This document shows, piece by piece, positions 16,197 through 25,541 of a DNA stretch of 64,000 nucleotides. A program made the translations under genes and the position numbers. Within the stretch, counting starts at the first letter, position 1; each line of letters starts with the position of its first letter. The DNA comes from Archangium lansingense. Its GTDB lineage: Bacteria > Myxococcota > Myxococcia > Myxococcales > Myxococcaceae. The DNA is taken from the NCBI RefSeq assembly GCF_026626635.1, contig NZ_JAPNKA010000001.1, forward strand, positions 4,650,001 to 4,714,000. The letters are read 5' to 3'. The notes under the pieces are model-generated. The model ran no database searches. It was not told the origin of the DNA and saw only the letters and a program-made list of their open reading frames with translations.

Positions 16197-17102
16197 ATGA
16201 GCGATCAGCGAGCCTGGGAGATGCAGGTCTTCCTGAAGGTGGCGAAGGCGGGCAGCTTCAGCGGTGCCGGCCGTGCGGTGGGCATGACGCCGTCTTCGAC
16301 CGCCAAGCTGATCAGCCGCATCGAAAGCCGGCTCGGCGTGCGGCTGATCGAGCGCTCGACCCGGCGGCTGCGGCTCACCGCCGAAGGCGAGCTCTACCGC
16401 GAGCGTGCCGAGTCCATTCTCGGTGACCTCGATGCGCTCGAGGCCGAGGTCGTGGGTGGCGCCCACGCGCTGACCGGGCTGATCCGGGTGAATGTCTCGG
16501 TGCCCTTCGGGCGGCACTGCCTGGTGCAGCAGCTCCCGGCCTTCACTCGTGCCTATCCGGGCATTCGCCTGGATCTGACCGTGACCGACGAGGTCGTGGA
16601 CCTCTATGCGGCCCAGGCCGACGTCGCCTTTCGAATCGGCAAGCTGGCGGACTCCGGTCTCCTGGCGATCCGTCTGGGCGAAGTGCGGCGCCGAATCGTC
16701 GCCTCACCGGCGTACCTCGCCGAGCGGGGCACTCCCCGGCGTGTGGCGGACCTGGAGCACCACAACTGCCTGGGCTTCAACTTCCGGCGCGCGGCGGCCG
16801 TCTGGCCTCTGCGCAGCGGCGGCCGGTTGATCGATCGGGAAGTGCACGGCTCGATCGTCGCCAATAACGGTGAGACGGTGCGCCACCTGGCGGTGCTGGG
16901 CCTGGGGCTCGCGCGACTCGGAGAGTTCCACGTGCGCGAGGACCTGAAGGCCGGCCGACTCGTCACCGTGTTGGATGATGCCATCGTGGACAGTGAAGAG
17001 GTCCACGCGCTCTACCTCGGCCGCGAACGCGCACCACGGCGCGTTCGGGCCTTCCTCGACTTCATGACGCCGCGACTGCGAGCGGCTTTGAGCGAGGACT
17101 AG
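16197..17102 (+). CDS. LysR-family transcriptional regulator
   Basis: 301 residues from the ATG at 16197 (MSDQRAWEMQVFLKVAKAGSFSGAGRAVGMTPSS). The helix-turn-helix TPSSTAKLISRIESRLGVRLIERSTRRLRLTAEG is textbook LysR, followed by a linker helix and a periplasmic-binding-protein-like effector domain (LTGLIRVNVSVPFGRHCLVQQLPAFTRAYPGIRLDL). Its closest general type is the AaeR/DmlR-like branch that controls adjacent dehydrogenases or transporters. It diverges from the SDR gene and most likely regulates it and itself, responding to a small molecule that cannot be told from sequence. Its stop overlaps by four bases the stop of the convergent outer-membrane protein gene. Confidence 0.92.
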   Translation: MSDQRAWEMQVFLKVAKAGSFSGAGRAVGMTPSSTAKLISRIESRLGVRLIERSTRRLRLTAEGELYRERAESILGDLDALEAEVVGGAHALTGLIRVNVSVPFGRHCLVQQLPAFTRAYPGIRLDLTVTDEVVDLYAAQADVAFRIGKLADSGLLAIRLGEVRRRIVASPAYLAERGTPRRVADLEHHNCLGFNFRRAAAVWPLRSGGRLIDREVHGSIVANNGETVRHLAVLGLGLARLGEFHVREDLKAGRLVTVLDDAIVDSEEVHALYLGRERAPRRVRAFLDFMTPRLRAALSED

Positions 17103-18634
17103 AAGCGCGCCTGCAGCAGCATGTTGAACCCCAGGGCGTGCGGGTCCTCGAAGCTGGGCTGCGCGACACCGAAGACGTCATCCCGGAACGTCGTCCGGTT
17201 GCGATCGTAGGTGTAATAGATCTCGCCCACGGCGGAGACGATCTCGGAGAGATCCCACCGGAAGGTGCCCTTGGCGGAGATGATGGGCTCCGCGAGGCAG
17301 ACGGCGTTGTTGCTGCCGCACGTGGTGGGGAGGATGCTCAGCACGTTGACGTCACGCACCACCACGGTGCGCGTGCCCGTGAGCCCCGGCGGAGGGTTGT
17401 TGCCACCGAAGAGCGGATCCGGGCTGCGGAACGACGCCGGCTGCTGCACGCCGATGATGAAGCCCGGGGTGAAGTGCAGCGCGGGGATGTGGTAGTCGGC
17501 GCCCGCGGCGACGAACATCTCCGGCTTCACCACGGTGCCGTCCGGGAAGTCGTTGAAGGGCGGCAGGCCGGGCACGTCGAACTGGATGAAGGACAGGTCG
17601 CGGAACAGGCCCAGCACGTGGAAGCGCCAGTAGTTCCACTTGGCGCGCGCCTGCAGCGCCACCGCCCGGGCCTCCTGCGGCACCGTGCGGCCGAACACGT
17701 CCGGATCCGACAGCGTCTGCACCAGGTAGCTGCCCTCAAGCGACACCGTATAGGACAGGCCGCCCGGGTACTGCTCCGGGGCGAAGAAGCGCTGGTAGAC
17801 CTCCGGATCGTTCCGGTACAGCCGGAAGTCGATGCTCGTGCCCACCGGCGCGCCCACGTGGTAGACGGCCTGCGCGGACACACCCGCCGAGTTCACCGGC
17901 GCCTCCACGCCCAGCGCGGCCAGACCCGGGACGATGCCCTTCTGGAAGTAGCCGCCGCCGGCCTCGACGCGCAGCGTCTCGAGGATGTCCCAGCCGGCGC
18001 CCGCCATGAAGCCGTAGAGCGACTCCTGCTCCTTGATCAGATCATTGAGCACCAGCGCCGTCTTGGCGCCCGCGTACGCGTACCAACGGTCGCGCGTGAG
18101 CTGCAGCCGGGCGCCCGGCACGCCCGCCGCGGCGGCGCGGGTGGTGAAGACGCTGCTGCCGCCCCAGGAGATGCGGTAGGCGTAGCCCAACCGGAAGCGG
18201 TCCGCAGACACCGGGAAGCCAGTGAGCGACAGCCCCTCGTTCTCACCCCAGCCCTGGGGGCGGTAGTGCAGGCGGATGTAGCTGGAGTTGTCCCGCAGGT
18301 CGATACCACCCGAGGGCCGCTCCAGCATCAGCACCGTGAGGGCCGCCTCGGTGGTGAGGCCCTCGAAGAAGGCCGGCATCCGCTTGTAGAGGACGATGTT
18401 GGACAGCGTCTCGAAGCCGGAGAAGCGGGTGTTGAAGTTGTCGTAGAACTGGGTGTTCTGGATTCCGCCGCCGAACCGGGCCGAGGGGCTGTTGGGCGTC
18501 GTCTCTCCCGCATCGGCAAAGACGTTGTCATCCGCGAAGGCAAACGACAGGCGGGTATCGACGAAGTCTCCGGCCCAAGCGGGCGCGGAAAGGGTCATCA
18601 GCCCGGTAAGGGCCAGCGTGCGCAGCGTTCTCAA
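17099..18634 (-). CDS. exported outer-membrane beta-barrel-like protein
   Basis: 511 residues from a TTG at 18634 preceded by a strong CTGGAGGGAAT site; no ATG is better placed. MRTLRTLALTGLMTLSAPAWA is a clear Sec signal peptide with an Ala-x-Ala cleavage site. The mature protein alternates aromatic and polar residues in short strands (GEIYYTYDRN, YIRLHYRPQ, FRLGYAYRISWGG) and ends MLLQARF. A C-terminal aromatic residue after alternating hydrophobics is the outer-membrane insertion signal. Around 16-20 strands seem possible. I do not recognise a named family. It is the third gene of a minus-strand set with a 5'-nucleotidase lipoprotein and a large lipoprotein, so it may be the pore of that assembly, by inference. 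Confidence 0.75.
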   Translation of the reverse strand: MRTLRTLALTGLMTLSAPAWAGDFVDTRLSFAFADDNVFADAGETTPNSPSARFGGGIQNTQFYDNFNTRFSGFETLSNIVLYKRMPAFFEGLTTEAALTVLMLERPSGGIDLRDNSSYIRLHYRPQGWGENEGLSLTGFPVSADRFRLGYAYRISWGGSSVFTTRAAAAGVPGARLQLTRDRWYAYAGAKTALVLNDLIKEQESLYGFMAGAGWDILETLRVEAGGGYFQKGIVPGLAALGVEAPVNSAGVSAQAVYHVGAPVGTSIDFRLYRNDPEVYQRFFAPEQYPGGLSYTVSLEGSYLVQTLSDPDVFGRTVPQEARAVALQARAKWNYWRFHVLGLFRDLSFIQFDVPGLPPFNDFPDGTVVKPEMFVAAGADYHIPALHFTPGFIIGVQQPASFRSPDPLFGGNNPPPGLTGTRTVVVRDVNVLSILPTTCGSNNAVCLAEPIISAKGTFRWDLSEIVSAVGEIYYTYDRNRTTFRDDVFGVAQPSFEDPHALGFNMLLQARF

Positions 18635-18672
18635 ATTCCCTCCAGGCGCGGCGGGGGATCGCCGCTCCTCCC

Positions 18673-18695
18673 AGCGCCCCTGGGAATGGGGCGCT
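18673..18695 (-). promoter_or_regulatory. hairpin between the large lipoprotein gene and the outer-membrane protein gene
   Basis: AGCGCCCC (18673-18680) pairs perfectly with GGGGCGCT (18688-18695) around a 7-base loop in the 83-bp gap between the second and third genes of the set. No T tract follows on either strand. It could weaken or process the transcript between genes instead of stopping it. Confidence 0.35.
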
Positions 18696-18717
18696 CACTT
18701 CGTTCAAGACAACGACT

Positions 18718-20748
18718 TCACTTACAAGGCTGGATCGGCTTCGGGCACTCCAGGCCAGGGCCCGGGTAGCAGCAGAGATCGTCCTGGTCGCGCGGCAGCA
18801 CCATCCAGCGAGGCCGAGCGGCCTGCACGTGGCGCAGGTGGCCCACCACGTCATAGGTGGCTCCGCGCAGGTAGCGGCACTGCCTGGCCGCTTCCGCGTC
18901 GGTGCTGCTCTCGTCGCAGTCCACCTTCAGCTCCGGCACGGCGTCCTTCGTCATGAGGAGCACGCGCGTATGGGTGTTGCGCGCCACGGTGCAGCGCGGC
19001 GCCGGGGTCACCGCCACCGACTGCGCGGCCAGGAAGGCCACCATGCCCTCGCCCGCGTTGAAGATGACGTCCTTGCGCGTCTTGGCCGGCAGCAGCTCGG
19101 CCGTGTTGTCGGCGGTGACGTTGGCATCGCCCACGCGCAGGTAGGTGTCCACGTCGCACCAGATGCTCGCCGCGACACCCGCCTCGTAGCCCGAGGAGAG
19201 CTTCTTCGAGCTGGTGTCGGACAGGAGCACTTCCTGCCGGCGGTTGATCAGCGTGTCATCCAGGCCGGCCTCGCGCGGACCGGGTCCAGGCAGCTCCACC
19301 ACGAACTGGCCGAAGTTGGTGAACTGGGCCTTCTCCGTGCAGACGGTGTTCAGGTACGGGCCGGCGCCGTTGGTGCACTGGATGTTGCAGGTGCGCTCCT
19401 CGAGGTCTGGATCCACCGCGGGGGCAGGGAAGGCGCAGCCAGCCCACACCCACTCGCCGTTGACCGTCGTCTCGCAGAAGAAGGGCACCGAGCCGTCGCC
19501 GTTGAAGTCGCAGTTCTTGAAGGTCTGCGGGAAGCGCACGCGGCGCAGCTTCACCAGGCCCGACTCCAGGCTCTCCATCTTCATGTTGCGCCGGTTATGA
19601 CCGCACGTGGTGTCGGTGACGAAGGGCGCCATCGTGTTGTCCAGGCCGCAGTGGCGCAGGCTGATCTCCACCGGCGGGTTGAGATCCAGGTACTTGTTCC
19701 ACTGCTCCGGCGGCAGCTCGCGCACGCGCTCACGCACCGTCCACGAGGGGAAGGTGAGCTGCGTGGTGGAGGTGAACTCCTGGATGGAGCCGGAGAGCGT
19801 CCACAGCAGATCTCCCGGGTCCAGGCCCTCGGGGAAGCTGTAGTTGTAGACGAACATGGAGCCGAACGAGCCGGGCAGGAAGCCGCTGGGCTCGGGGGCG
19901 CGCACCTGCGCGGCGGAGCTGGTGTCCTCGCGCACGGGGCAGGCGGTGATGTCGGTGACGAAGAAGCCCGAGGGATCCGTCCCCGTCACCAGCAGCGTGA
20001 CGGGCTTGGCCGGCTGGGGATCCGGCTGGCCGTCGCCGTTCAGATCCAGGTCCGGGCAGTTCTGGTACAGCACCGAGCCGGACTCGGGGGCGCGGCCGAT
20101 GGTGACGAACTGTCCCACGAAGGGCGAGGAGCGGTTGTCGTAGCCCTGCGGCGACTGGACGGCGGAGAGCGTCGGATCCTGGAAGAACAATGGCTCGGAG
20201 GAGCCGGCGGCGTAGGAGCGGCCACCGTCGGGCTCGGGCGGGGGAGTGCCCGCCACGCCTGCATCGGTGTAGTGGAGCTCGACGGGCTCATCCACGGCCC
20301 AGACGCGCACTTCGCCGTAGACGTGCTCGGCCCGCACCTTGCCGTTGCCGCGGCCGCGGGCGAGCGTCATCCAGGTGTAGGCGTAGTCGTCGGACAGGTC
20401 GCCCGGCACCACCTTGAAGGTCACCGGTCCGTTGAAGTCGAACGCCTTGCCGGTCTTGTCCAGGGCGGTGACGTCCAACAGCAGCTCCACCTGGCCATTG
20501 GGCACGACGTAGCGGCAGTCCGCGGTGCCGCGCAGGTTGGCCGGCACCTGATCCGTCCGGGTGCCGTAGAGCTTGATGCAGGAGGGGACGACTTCGAGCG
20601 GCTGGAGGCTGCCGCTGGCGCTCACGGCGGAGATGCTCTGCACCAGCACGCGGAACGAGCCCACGCCCTGGGTGGTGCCCGAGTCCACGCTAAAGCAGCC
20701 GGAGAGGGAGGCCGCGGTCGCGGCCAGGAGGAGCCATTGCTTCTTCAT
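18718..20748 (-). CDS. large cysteine-rich lipoprotein of unknown function
   Basis: 676 residues. MKKQWLLLAATAASLSGCFSVDSG gives a signal peptide with lipobox LSGC (Cys18), so it should be anchored in the outer or inner membrane on the periplasmic or outer side. Calcium-loop-like repeats appear: DLDLNGDGQPDPQ and NCDFNGDGSVPFFC match D-x-N-x-D-G patterns of EF-hand/dockerin-type loops. About 20 cysteines, many in the C-terminal third (CRYLRGATYD, DLCCYPGPGLECPKPIQPCK), suggest disulfide-bonded export. I do not recognise a family. Its ATG overlaps the stop of the nucleotidase gene in TAATG, so the two are translationally coupled. Confidence 0.75.
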   Translation of the reverse strand: MKKQWLLLAATAASLSGCFSVDSGTTQGVGSFRVLVQSISAVSASGSLQPLEVVPSCIKLYGTRTDQVPANLRGTADCRYVVPNGQVELLLDVTALDKTGKAFDFNGPVTFKVVPGDLSDDYAYTWMTLARGRGNGKVRAEHVYGEVRVWAVDEPVELHYTDAGVAGTPPPEPDGGRSYAAGSSEPLFFQDPTLSAVQSPQGYDNRSSPFVGQFVTIGRAPESGSVLYQNCPDLDLNGDGQPDPQPAKPVTLLVTGTDPSGFFVTDITACPVREDTSSAAQVRAPEPSGFLPGSFGSMFVYNYSFPEGLDPGDLLWTLSGSIQEFTSTTQLTFPSWTVRERVRELPPEQWNKYLDLNPPVEISLRHCGLDNTMAPFVTDTTCGHNRRNMKMESLESGLVKLRRVRFPQTFKNCDFNGDGSVPFFCETTVNGEWVWAGCAFPAPAVDPDLEERTCNIQCTNGAGPYLNTVCTEKAQFTNFGQFVVELPGPGPREAGLDDTLINRRQEVLLSDTSSKKLSSGYEAGVAASIWCDVDTYLRVGDANVTADNTAELLPAKTRKDVIFNAGEGMVAFLAAQSVAVTPAPRCTVARNTHTRVLLMTKDAVPELKVDCDESSTDAEAARQCRYLRGATYDVVGHLRHVQAARPRWMVLPRDQDDLCCYPGPGLECPKPIQPCK

Positions 20749-23123
20749 TACTTCACCCTCCGGCCGATGCGGTTGTCCTCGGTGGCGTTGGCGATGGGCA
20801 TCTCAGTGGGGTTCTCGCAGAAGGTTTCGAGCTGCCGGGTGACCGAGCCGCACTCCTGGGCGCCCGTCAGCGCGTCGCGGCAGTAGCAGCGGCCGGTGTA
20901 TGGGCCCTGGGGCACGTTGCACGTGGTGCGGATGATGTCCGGCGTGAGGCCCTCCACGCCGCAGCGGCTGGAGGCATCCTCGGGCAGCGACAGCAGATCG
21001 CCGCAGGTGCAGTCGCCCAGCTTCTGGGCCAGCGCGTCCTCGAACGCCTGCGCCTGCTTGCAGAAGTTGATGATCTGATCGTCCACCACCCACTTGCCCT
21101 CCACCAGCGTGCCGCAGCGCTCGCCGGCCTTGGAGACCTCCCGGCCCGCGTTGATGTCGTCGCAGGTGCAGAAGCCCTGCATGTAGCCGATGAGCGAGTC
21201 ACGCAGGGAGATACCCGTCTCCTGGCGGGTGGTGTTTCGCTTGAGGACGCTGAAGCCCGAGCCGCCCTTGGCGATGTAGTCGTTGACGGCCACGCGGTAC
21301 ATGCCGTTGGGGTTGATGGGGCTGCCGTTGATGACCACGTCCGTGGCGGGGCGCGCGTAGCAGCGGGAGCCGTCCTGGTCCTGGAGGCACTGCCAGGGCG
21401 CGTGGTCCTCACGGTCCTGCTGCGGGCAGTCCTTGCCTTCGTTCGCCGGCTCGCAGGGGATGCGCAGATCATTGAGCTGCACCTGGGCGCAGTCCATGGT
21501 GAAGCGCGCACCGGAGATCTGCGCCTGGCTCACGCAGCCGCGTTCGGCGGAGCGCTCGGCGACGAAGTCGAGCATCTCCTGAATCTCGATGCCCGAGAGG
21601 TACATGAGGTTGATGGTGTTCTCGAAGGGGAACACGTTGAACATGGACTCCTGGGAGACCACGCCCGCGTAGAGGTTGTCGCGGATGCCCAGCGAGTTGG
21701 TGAGGGCCATCTCCGCCTCGACGGCGCGGCGCTTGCGCATGGAGTCCGCGGCGACGTTGCCCAGCGGCGAGTCACCACCCGTGGAGGTGTTGCGGCGGGC
21801 CACGTCGCGCGGCGCGTAGGAGAAGATGGACGTCAGCTGCATGTTGAAGTCCATGCCCAGCAGGAAGGGCTGGAGCAGGTCCGTTGTCTCTCGGTCCTCC
21901 TGCTGCTGGCACTGGGCGATGGCCTCGCGCACGCCCGGGGCGTTGATGAACTGGCCGGCGTTCCAGAAGTTGTCCTGGTAGTGAGCGCGCATGGCGTCGT
22001 TGCACCACAGCCCGTCCACCGGGAAGGCCTTGTAGGTATGGCTGACGATCTCCGCGCCATCCAGCGTGCGATCCTCGGCCTTGGGCACCTTCACCACCAG
22101 GTCCGCCCGGCCCACGTACTTGGCGAAGGCGCCCGAGTGCACCAGCACCACCTTGCGGCCGCTCGGGTCGCTGAGCTGCTGCGGCGGGTTGAGCACCACG
22201 TGCAGGTGGCCGCCCAGCACCGCGTCCAGGCCGGACACGCCCGGGATGAACACCCTCACCACCGCCTTGGGGTTGCCCTCCAGGCTGGGGTCCGACCACT
22301 CCATGAGCTGCCACCGATCATGGTCGCGCTCCAGGAACGGCTTGGCGCGCTCGTACTCGTAATAGGCCTCGTAGCCGCGGATGAGATCCTGGTCCTCGGT
22401 GAGGCCCAGGTGGCTGACCGCCACGACCAGGTCCACCACCGGGCGCAGCATCTCCACATAGGCGCGCGCCGCCTCGTTCTGCTCCAGCGGGGTGGCCTGC
22501 AGCGAGTTGCCGCCCTCCACCAGCGAGTTGAGCGAGGAGATGTTGGCCATGCCGATGATGCCCACCTTCAGGCCCTGCACGTTGCGGATGACGTAGGGGA
22601 CGGTGTTGAGCAGGGCCTGCGCGTTGCCGGGATCGTTAGGGCTGTCCCAGTGGTAGTTGGCCGCCATCAGCGGGAAGGTGGCGTAGTCGCGCGTCTTCTC
22701 CACGAAGTTGAGCAGGCCGGCGTCGAACTCGTGGTTGCCGATCACCGCGGCGTCCAGGCGCATCCTGGACAGGAAGCTCATCTCCGCCTGACCGTTGTTG
22801 AGGTTGAAGATGGGCGCGCCCTGGAAGCAGTCGCCCGAGTCCAGGTGCAGCACGCGCTCGGCCTTCTTGCGCTCGCGCTTGAGGATGGCGCCCATGCGCG
22901 TGGCCCCACCGAAGGGACCCGCCTCGGGGACGATGCCCAGGTCCGTATCCGTCTTCAGCGGCGCGAAGTCATACGGGACGAGCCGTGAGTGGATGTCCGA
23001 GGTGTGAAGGAGGGTGAGCCGCACCTCCTGTCCACTGAGATCGAGGTCCTGCTCGCCCGACATCACGGGCATGCACGAGGCGCACAGCAGGACACAAAGG
23101 AGTCCGGACAGAAGGCTTCGCAT
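20748..23123 (-). CDS. exported 5'-nucleotidase / metallophosphatase lipoprotein
   Basis: 791 residues from the ATG at 23123; the leader SLLSGLLCVLLCASCMPV carries lipobox CASC. The two-metal phosphoesterase motifs are in order: LLHTSDIHSR (D-x-H), LDSGDCFQG, IGNHEFDAG, VAVSHLG and GGHLHVVLN. The C-terminal 5'-nucleotidase domain follows, with NSLGIRDNLYAG, FENTINLMYLSGIEIQEMLDFV and YRVAVNDYIAKGGSGFSVLKR. It should hydrolyse nucleotides or other phosphate esters at the cell envelope, for nucleoside or phosphate recovery. It is longer than typical UshA-type enzymes (about 550 residues) because of a Cys-rich C-terminal tail (CTCDDINAG, CTCGDLL, CYCRDALTG). First gene of a three-gene exported set on the minus strand, divergent from the NUDIX gene with a 121-bp gap. 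Confidence 0.9.
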   Translation of the reverse strand: MRSLLSGLLCVLLCASCMPVMSGEQDLDLSGQEVRLTLLHTSDIHSRLVPYDFAPLKTDTDLGIVPEAGPFGGATRMGAILKRERKKAERVLHLDSGDCFQGAPIFNLNNGQAEMSFLSRMRLDAAVIGNHEFDAGLLNFVEKTRDYATFPLMAANYHWDSPNDPGNAQALLNTVPYVIRNVQGLKVGIIGMANISSLNSLVEGGNSLQATPLEQNEAARAYVEMLRPVVDLVVAVSHLGLTEDQDLIRGYEAYYEYERAKPFLERDHDRWQLMEWSDPSLEGNPKAVVRVFIPGVSGLDAVLGGHLHVVLNPPQQLSDPSGRKVVLVHSGAFAKYVGRADLVVKVPKAEDRTLDGAEIVSHTYKAFPVDGLWCNDAMRAHYQDNFWNAGQFINAPGVREAIAQCQQQEDRETTDLLQPFLLGMDFNMQLTSIFSYAPRDVARRNTSTGGDSPLGNVAADSMRKRRAVEAEMALTNSLGIRDNLYAGVVSQESMFNVFPFENTINLMYLSGIEIQEMLDFVAERSAERGCVSQAQISGARFTMDCAQVQLNDLRIPCEPANEGKDCPQQDREDHAPWQCLQDQDGSRCYARPATDVVINGSPINPNGMYRVAVNDYIAKGGSGFSVLKRNTTRQETGISLRDSLIGYMQGFCTCDDINAGREVSKAGERCGTLVEGKWVVDDQIINFCKQAQAFEDALAQKLGDCTCGDLLSLPEDASSRCGVEGLTPDIIRTTCNVPQGPYTGRCYCRDALTGAQECGSVTRQLETFCENPTEMPIANATEDNRIGRRVK

Positions 23124-23244
23124 TCGGGGACGAATCCGGGGGGCTTGAAGAATTTGACCGCTAGACGACGGCGCAAGGTACGAGACAAACGGTGAGTGGG
23201 CAAGCAATGCCCCTGCGTCAGGCTCTTCAGGTAAGGGAGCGTAC

Positions 23245-23919
23245 ATGCGTTCAAGCAGTCATTCTGTTGTGACGGATATCGAGGTAATCGAGGATTTCTC
23301 GTCGACCGCGAAGTGTGACGAGGGCTTCCTGCGAGTGCGGCGGCTGAGGTGCCAGAACCGGCGAGCGGATGGCACGGCGTCCAAGGTGTACCGGGTGGAC
23401 GTGGTGGATCGGCCGAGGCTGGATGCGGTGGCGGTGCTGGTGTACCGACGCGGTGCGTCGGGGCTGGAGGTGCTGACGCGGATGAACCTGCGGCCGGCGG
23501 CGTACTTCCGGCGGGGCAAGGAGATGACGGTGCCGGATGGGGCCACGTACCTGCGGGTGGAGGAGATCGTCGCGGGGCTGCTGGAGCCGGAGGACAAGGG
23601 CGAGCAGGGCCTGCGGCACCGGGCCGCGGAGGAGGTGCTGGAGGAGGCCGGCTTCGAGGTGAAGCCGGAGGAGATTCAGCTCCTGGGGGCGGGCTTCTTC
23701 GTGGCGCCGGGGATTCTCTCGGAGAAGATCTTCCCGGCGGCGGTGGACGTGACGGGCAAGGAGCAGGGGACGCCGAAGGGAGACGGCTCGCCGTTGGAGG
23801 AGGGCACGCACCTGCAGTGGCGGCCCATCCGCGAGCTGCTGGCGATGTGCCGGCGCGGGGAGGTGCCGGACGCGAAGACGGAGCTCGCCATCCTGAGGCT
23901 GCTCGCCGAGCAGGCGTGA
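23245..23919 (+). CDS. NUDIX hydrolase-like protein
   Basis: 224 residues from the ATG at 23245 after AAGGGAGCG. The shape is that of ADP-ribose-pyrophosphatase-type NUDIX proteins: VVDRPRLDAVAVLVYRRG begins the fold, then the Nudix helix HRAAEEVLEEAGFEV. The metal-binding E-E-x-G core is there, but the usual Arg before it is Glu and the spacing to the upstream Glu is one residue longer, so the box is degenerate. GAGFFVAPGILSEKIFPAAVDV matches the next strand pair of this family. Likely substrates would be nucleoside diphosphate sugars, though catalytic activity should not be assumed. It diverges from the exported nucleotidase. Confidence 0.78.
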   Translation: MRSSSHSVVTDIEVIEDFSSTAKCDEGFLRVRRLRCQNRRADGTASKVYRVDVVDRPRLDAVAVLVYRRGASGLEVLTRMNLRPAAYFRRGKEMTVPDGATYLRVEEIVAGLLEPEDKGEQGLRHRAAEEVLEEAGFEVKPEEIQLLGAGFFVAPGILSEKIFPAAVDVTGKEQGTPKGDGSPLEEGTHLQWRPIRELLAMCRRGEVPDAKTELAILRLLAEQA

Positions 23920-24000
23920 GGTACAGAGGGTGAAGGTGGCCGGGGAGCGTGGGACGGGGTAGGGTGCCCCCGTCTCGTCTCTCCCCAACGAGGTCATCTG

Positions 24001-25467
24001 ATGTCGTCGTTGCCCCCCTGGCTGCAGCAGCTCCTGCCGATTCTCATCCTGCTGGCAGCAATCTCCCTGGTGATCGCCCGCCTGCCCAAGGTGGAGCTTG
24101 GGCACACCGAGGCCTTCAAGCGCCGGCGCTTCTTCAACTGGTTCCCGTTGGGCATGACGTACGCGTTCCTCTACATGGGGCGCTACAACCTCAACGAGGC
24201 CACCAGCGCGCTGAAGGGGCACACCAGCAACGCGGACTTCGGCACCATCTTCTTCTGGGGCACGCTGACGTACGGCTTCGCCTTCCTGCTCAACGGCCCG
24301 CTGACGGACAAGCTGGGCGGCCGCAAGACGATCCTCATCTCCGCGGCCGGCTCGTCGGTGTGCAACGTGCTGATGGGGACGGTGGTGTACGGCGTGCTCC
24401 AGAACGGGTGGCAGCCTCCGGGCGGCCTGGTGGCCACGCTGTCCTTCCTCTACGCGCTGAACATGTACTTCCAGAGCTTCGGCGCGGTCTCCATCGTCAA
24501 GGTGAACGCGTCCTGGTTCCACGTGAAGGAGCGCGGGCAACTCGGCGGAGTGTTCGGCATCCTCATCTCGCTGGGCGTGTACTTCGCCTATGACTGGAGC
24601 CGCTTCATCGCCAAGGCGGCGCCCACCTGGTGGGTCTTCTTCGTCCCGGCGGCCATCCTCGCGGTCTTCGTGGTGCTGGACTTCTTCATCATCCGCGACA
24701 CGCCTGGCCACACGGGCCACCCGGACTTCGACACCGCCGATGCCTCCTCCGGGGACGCCGGGCCTCAGCTCGCGCCCAAGGAGGTGTTCAAGCAGATGAT
24801 CAGCAATCCGATCATCCTCACCATCCTGGCCGTCGAGTTCTGCAGCGGCTTCATGCGCAACGCCATCATGCAGTGGTACCCCAAGTTCGCGAAGGCGACG
24901 GGCATTGCCGAGACGTTCGTGGCGTCCAACTGGGGCATGCTGCTGTGCGTGGCGGGCATCACCGGAGGCATGTTCGCCGGCCTCATCTCGGACCGGGTGT
25001 TCGACTCGCGGCGCGGGCCCGTCTCCGCGGTGCTCTACGCCGGCATGTCCCTGGGCGCCGTCGTCTCGCTCTTCGTGCTCGAGAGCTGGATGCTGGGCTG
25101 GACCGTCATCTTCATGTCCCTGTGCGTGATTGGTGTGCACGGCATGCTGTCGGGCACCGCCAGCATGGACTTCGGTGGCAAGAAGAACGCGGGCCTGGCG
25201 GTGGGCATCATCGATGGTGCCGTGTACGCGGGCACCGCCCTCCAGTCGCTGCTGCTCGGGAAGATCCTCCCCTCGGGCGACGCGGCGAAGGACGTAGCCA
25301 ACTGGAGCAACTGGCCCATCGCCCTGCTGCCGCTGTCCTTCCTCGGCCTGCTGCTGGCCACCCGGGTGTGGAACGCCAAGCCTCAGCCCAAGGCGGCCCC
25401 GGTGGCCCCGGCCCTCGCGGCGGCCCCCGCTGGCTCGCCGTCCTCCCGGACTGGCACCGAGGGGTGA
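24001..25467 (+). CDS. organophosphate/phosphoglycerate-type MFS transporter (OPA family)
   Basis: 488 residues with about 12 membrane helices. FFNWFPLGMTYAFLYMGRYNLNEAT corresponds to the first helices of the GlpT/UhpT (OPA) family, and LTDKLGGRKTI is the MFS loop 2-3 signature. VNASWFHVKERGQLGGVFGILISLG is the helix-4/5 region of OPA proteins. These carriers exchange organophosphates (glycerol-3-phosphate, hexose phosphates, phosphoglycerate) for inorganic phosphate across the inner membrane. An Ala/Pro-rich tail follows the last helix. The exact substrate is unclear. A hairpin terminator lies 13 bp after the stop. Confidence 0.83.
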   Translation: MSSLPPWLQQLLPILILLAAISLVIARLPKVELGHTEAFKRRRFFNWFPLGMTYAFLYMGRYNLNEATSALKGHTSNADFGTIFFWGTLTYGFAFLLNGPLTDKLGGRKTILISAAGSSVCNVLMGTVVYGVLQNGWQPPGGLVATLSFLYALNMYFQSFGAVSIVKVNASWFHVKERGQLGGVFGILISLGVYFAYDWSRFIAKAAPTWWVFFVPAAILAVFVVLDFFIIRDTPGHTGHPDFDTADASSGDAGPQLAPKEVFKQMISNPIILTILAVEFCSGFMRNAIMQWYPKFAKATGIAETFVASNWGMLLCVAGITGGMFAGLISDRVFDSRRGPVSAVLYAGMSLGAVVSLFVLESWMLGWTVIFMSLCVIGVHGMLSGTASMDFGGKKNAGLAVGIIDGAVYAGTALQSLLLGKILPSGDAAKDVANWSNWPIALLPLSFLGLLLATRVWNAKPQPKAAPVAPALAAAPAGSPSSRTGTEG

Positions 25468-25480
25468 CATCAGTCCCCCT

Positions 25481-25499
25481 CCCCGACGAACGGTCGGGG
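25481..25499 (+). terminator. hairpin after the OPA transporter gene
   Basis: CCCCGAC (25481-25487), 5-base loop, GTCGGGG (25493-25499), 13 bp after the stop codon at 25467. No strong T tract follows. Confidence 0.5.
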
Positions 25500-25510
25500 T
25501 TCCAGAGGGT

Positions 25511-25529
25511 GTGAAGCGCAGTGCTTCAC
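25511..25529 (+). promoter_or_regulatory. hairpin just upstream of the first antiporter gene
   Basis: GTGAAGC (25511-25517), loop GCAGT, GCTTCAC (25523-25529): a perfect 7-bp stem ending one base before the GGAGG ribosome-binding site of the antiporter at 25542. It could be an operator or a translation-control hairpin. The string AGTGCTTCAC resembles AGTGCTCAC in the leader of the paralogous antiporter. Confidence 0.4.
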
Positions 25530-25541
25530 GGAGGCAGACCG

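Noticed and set aside
17138..20886. Long plus-strand frames opposite the outer-membrane protein and lipoprotein genes.
   Set aside because: They are antisense shadows. The minus frames have signal peptides, ribosome-binding sites and coherent motifs.
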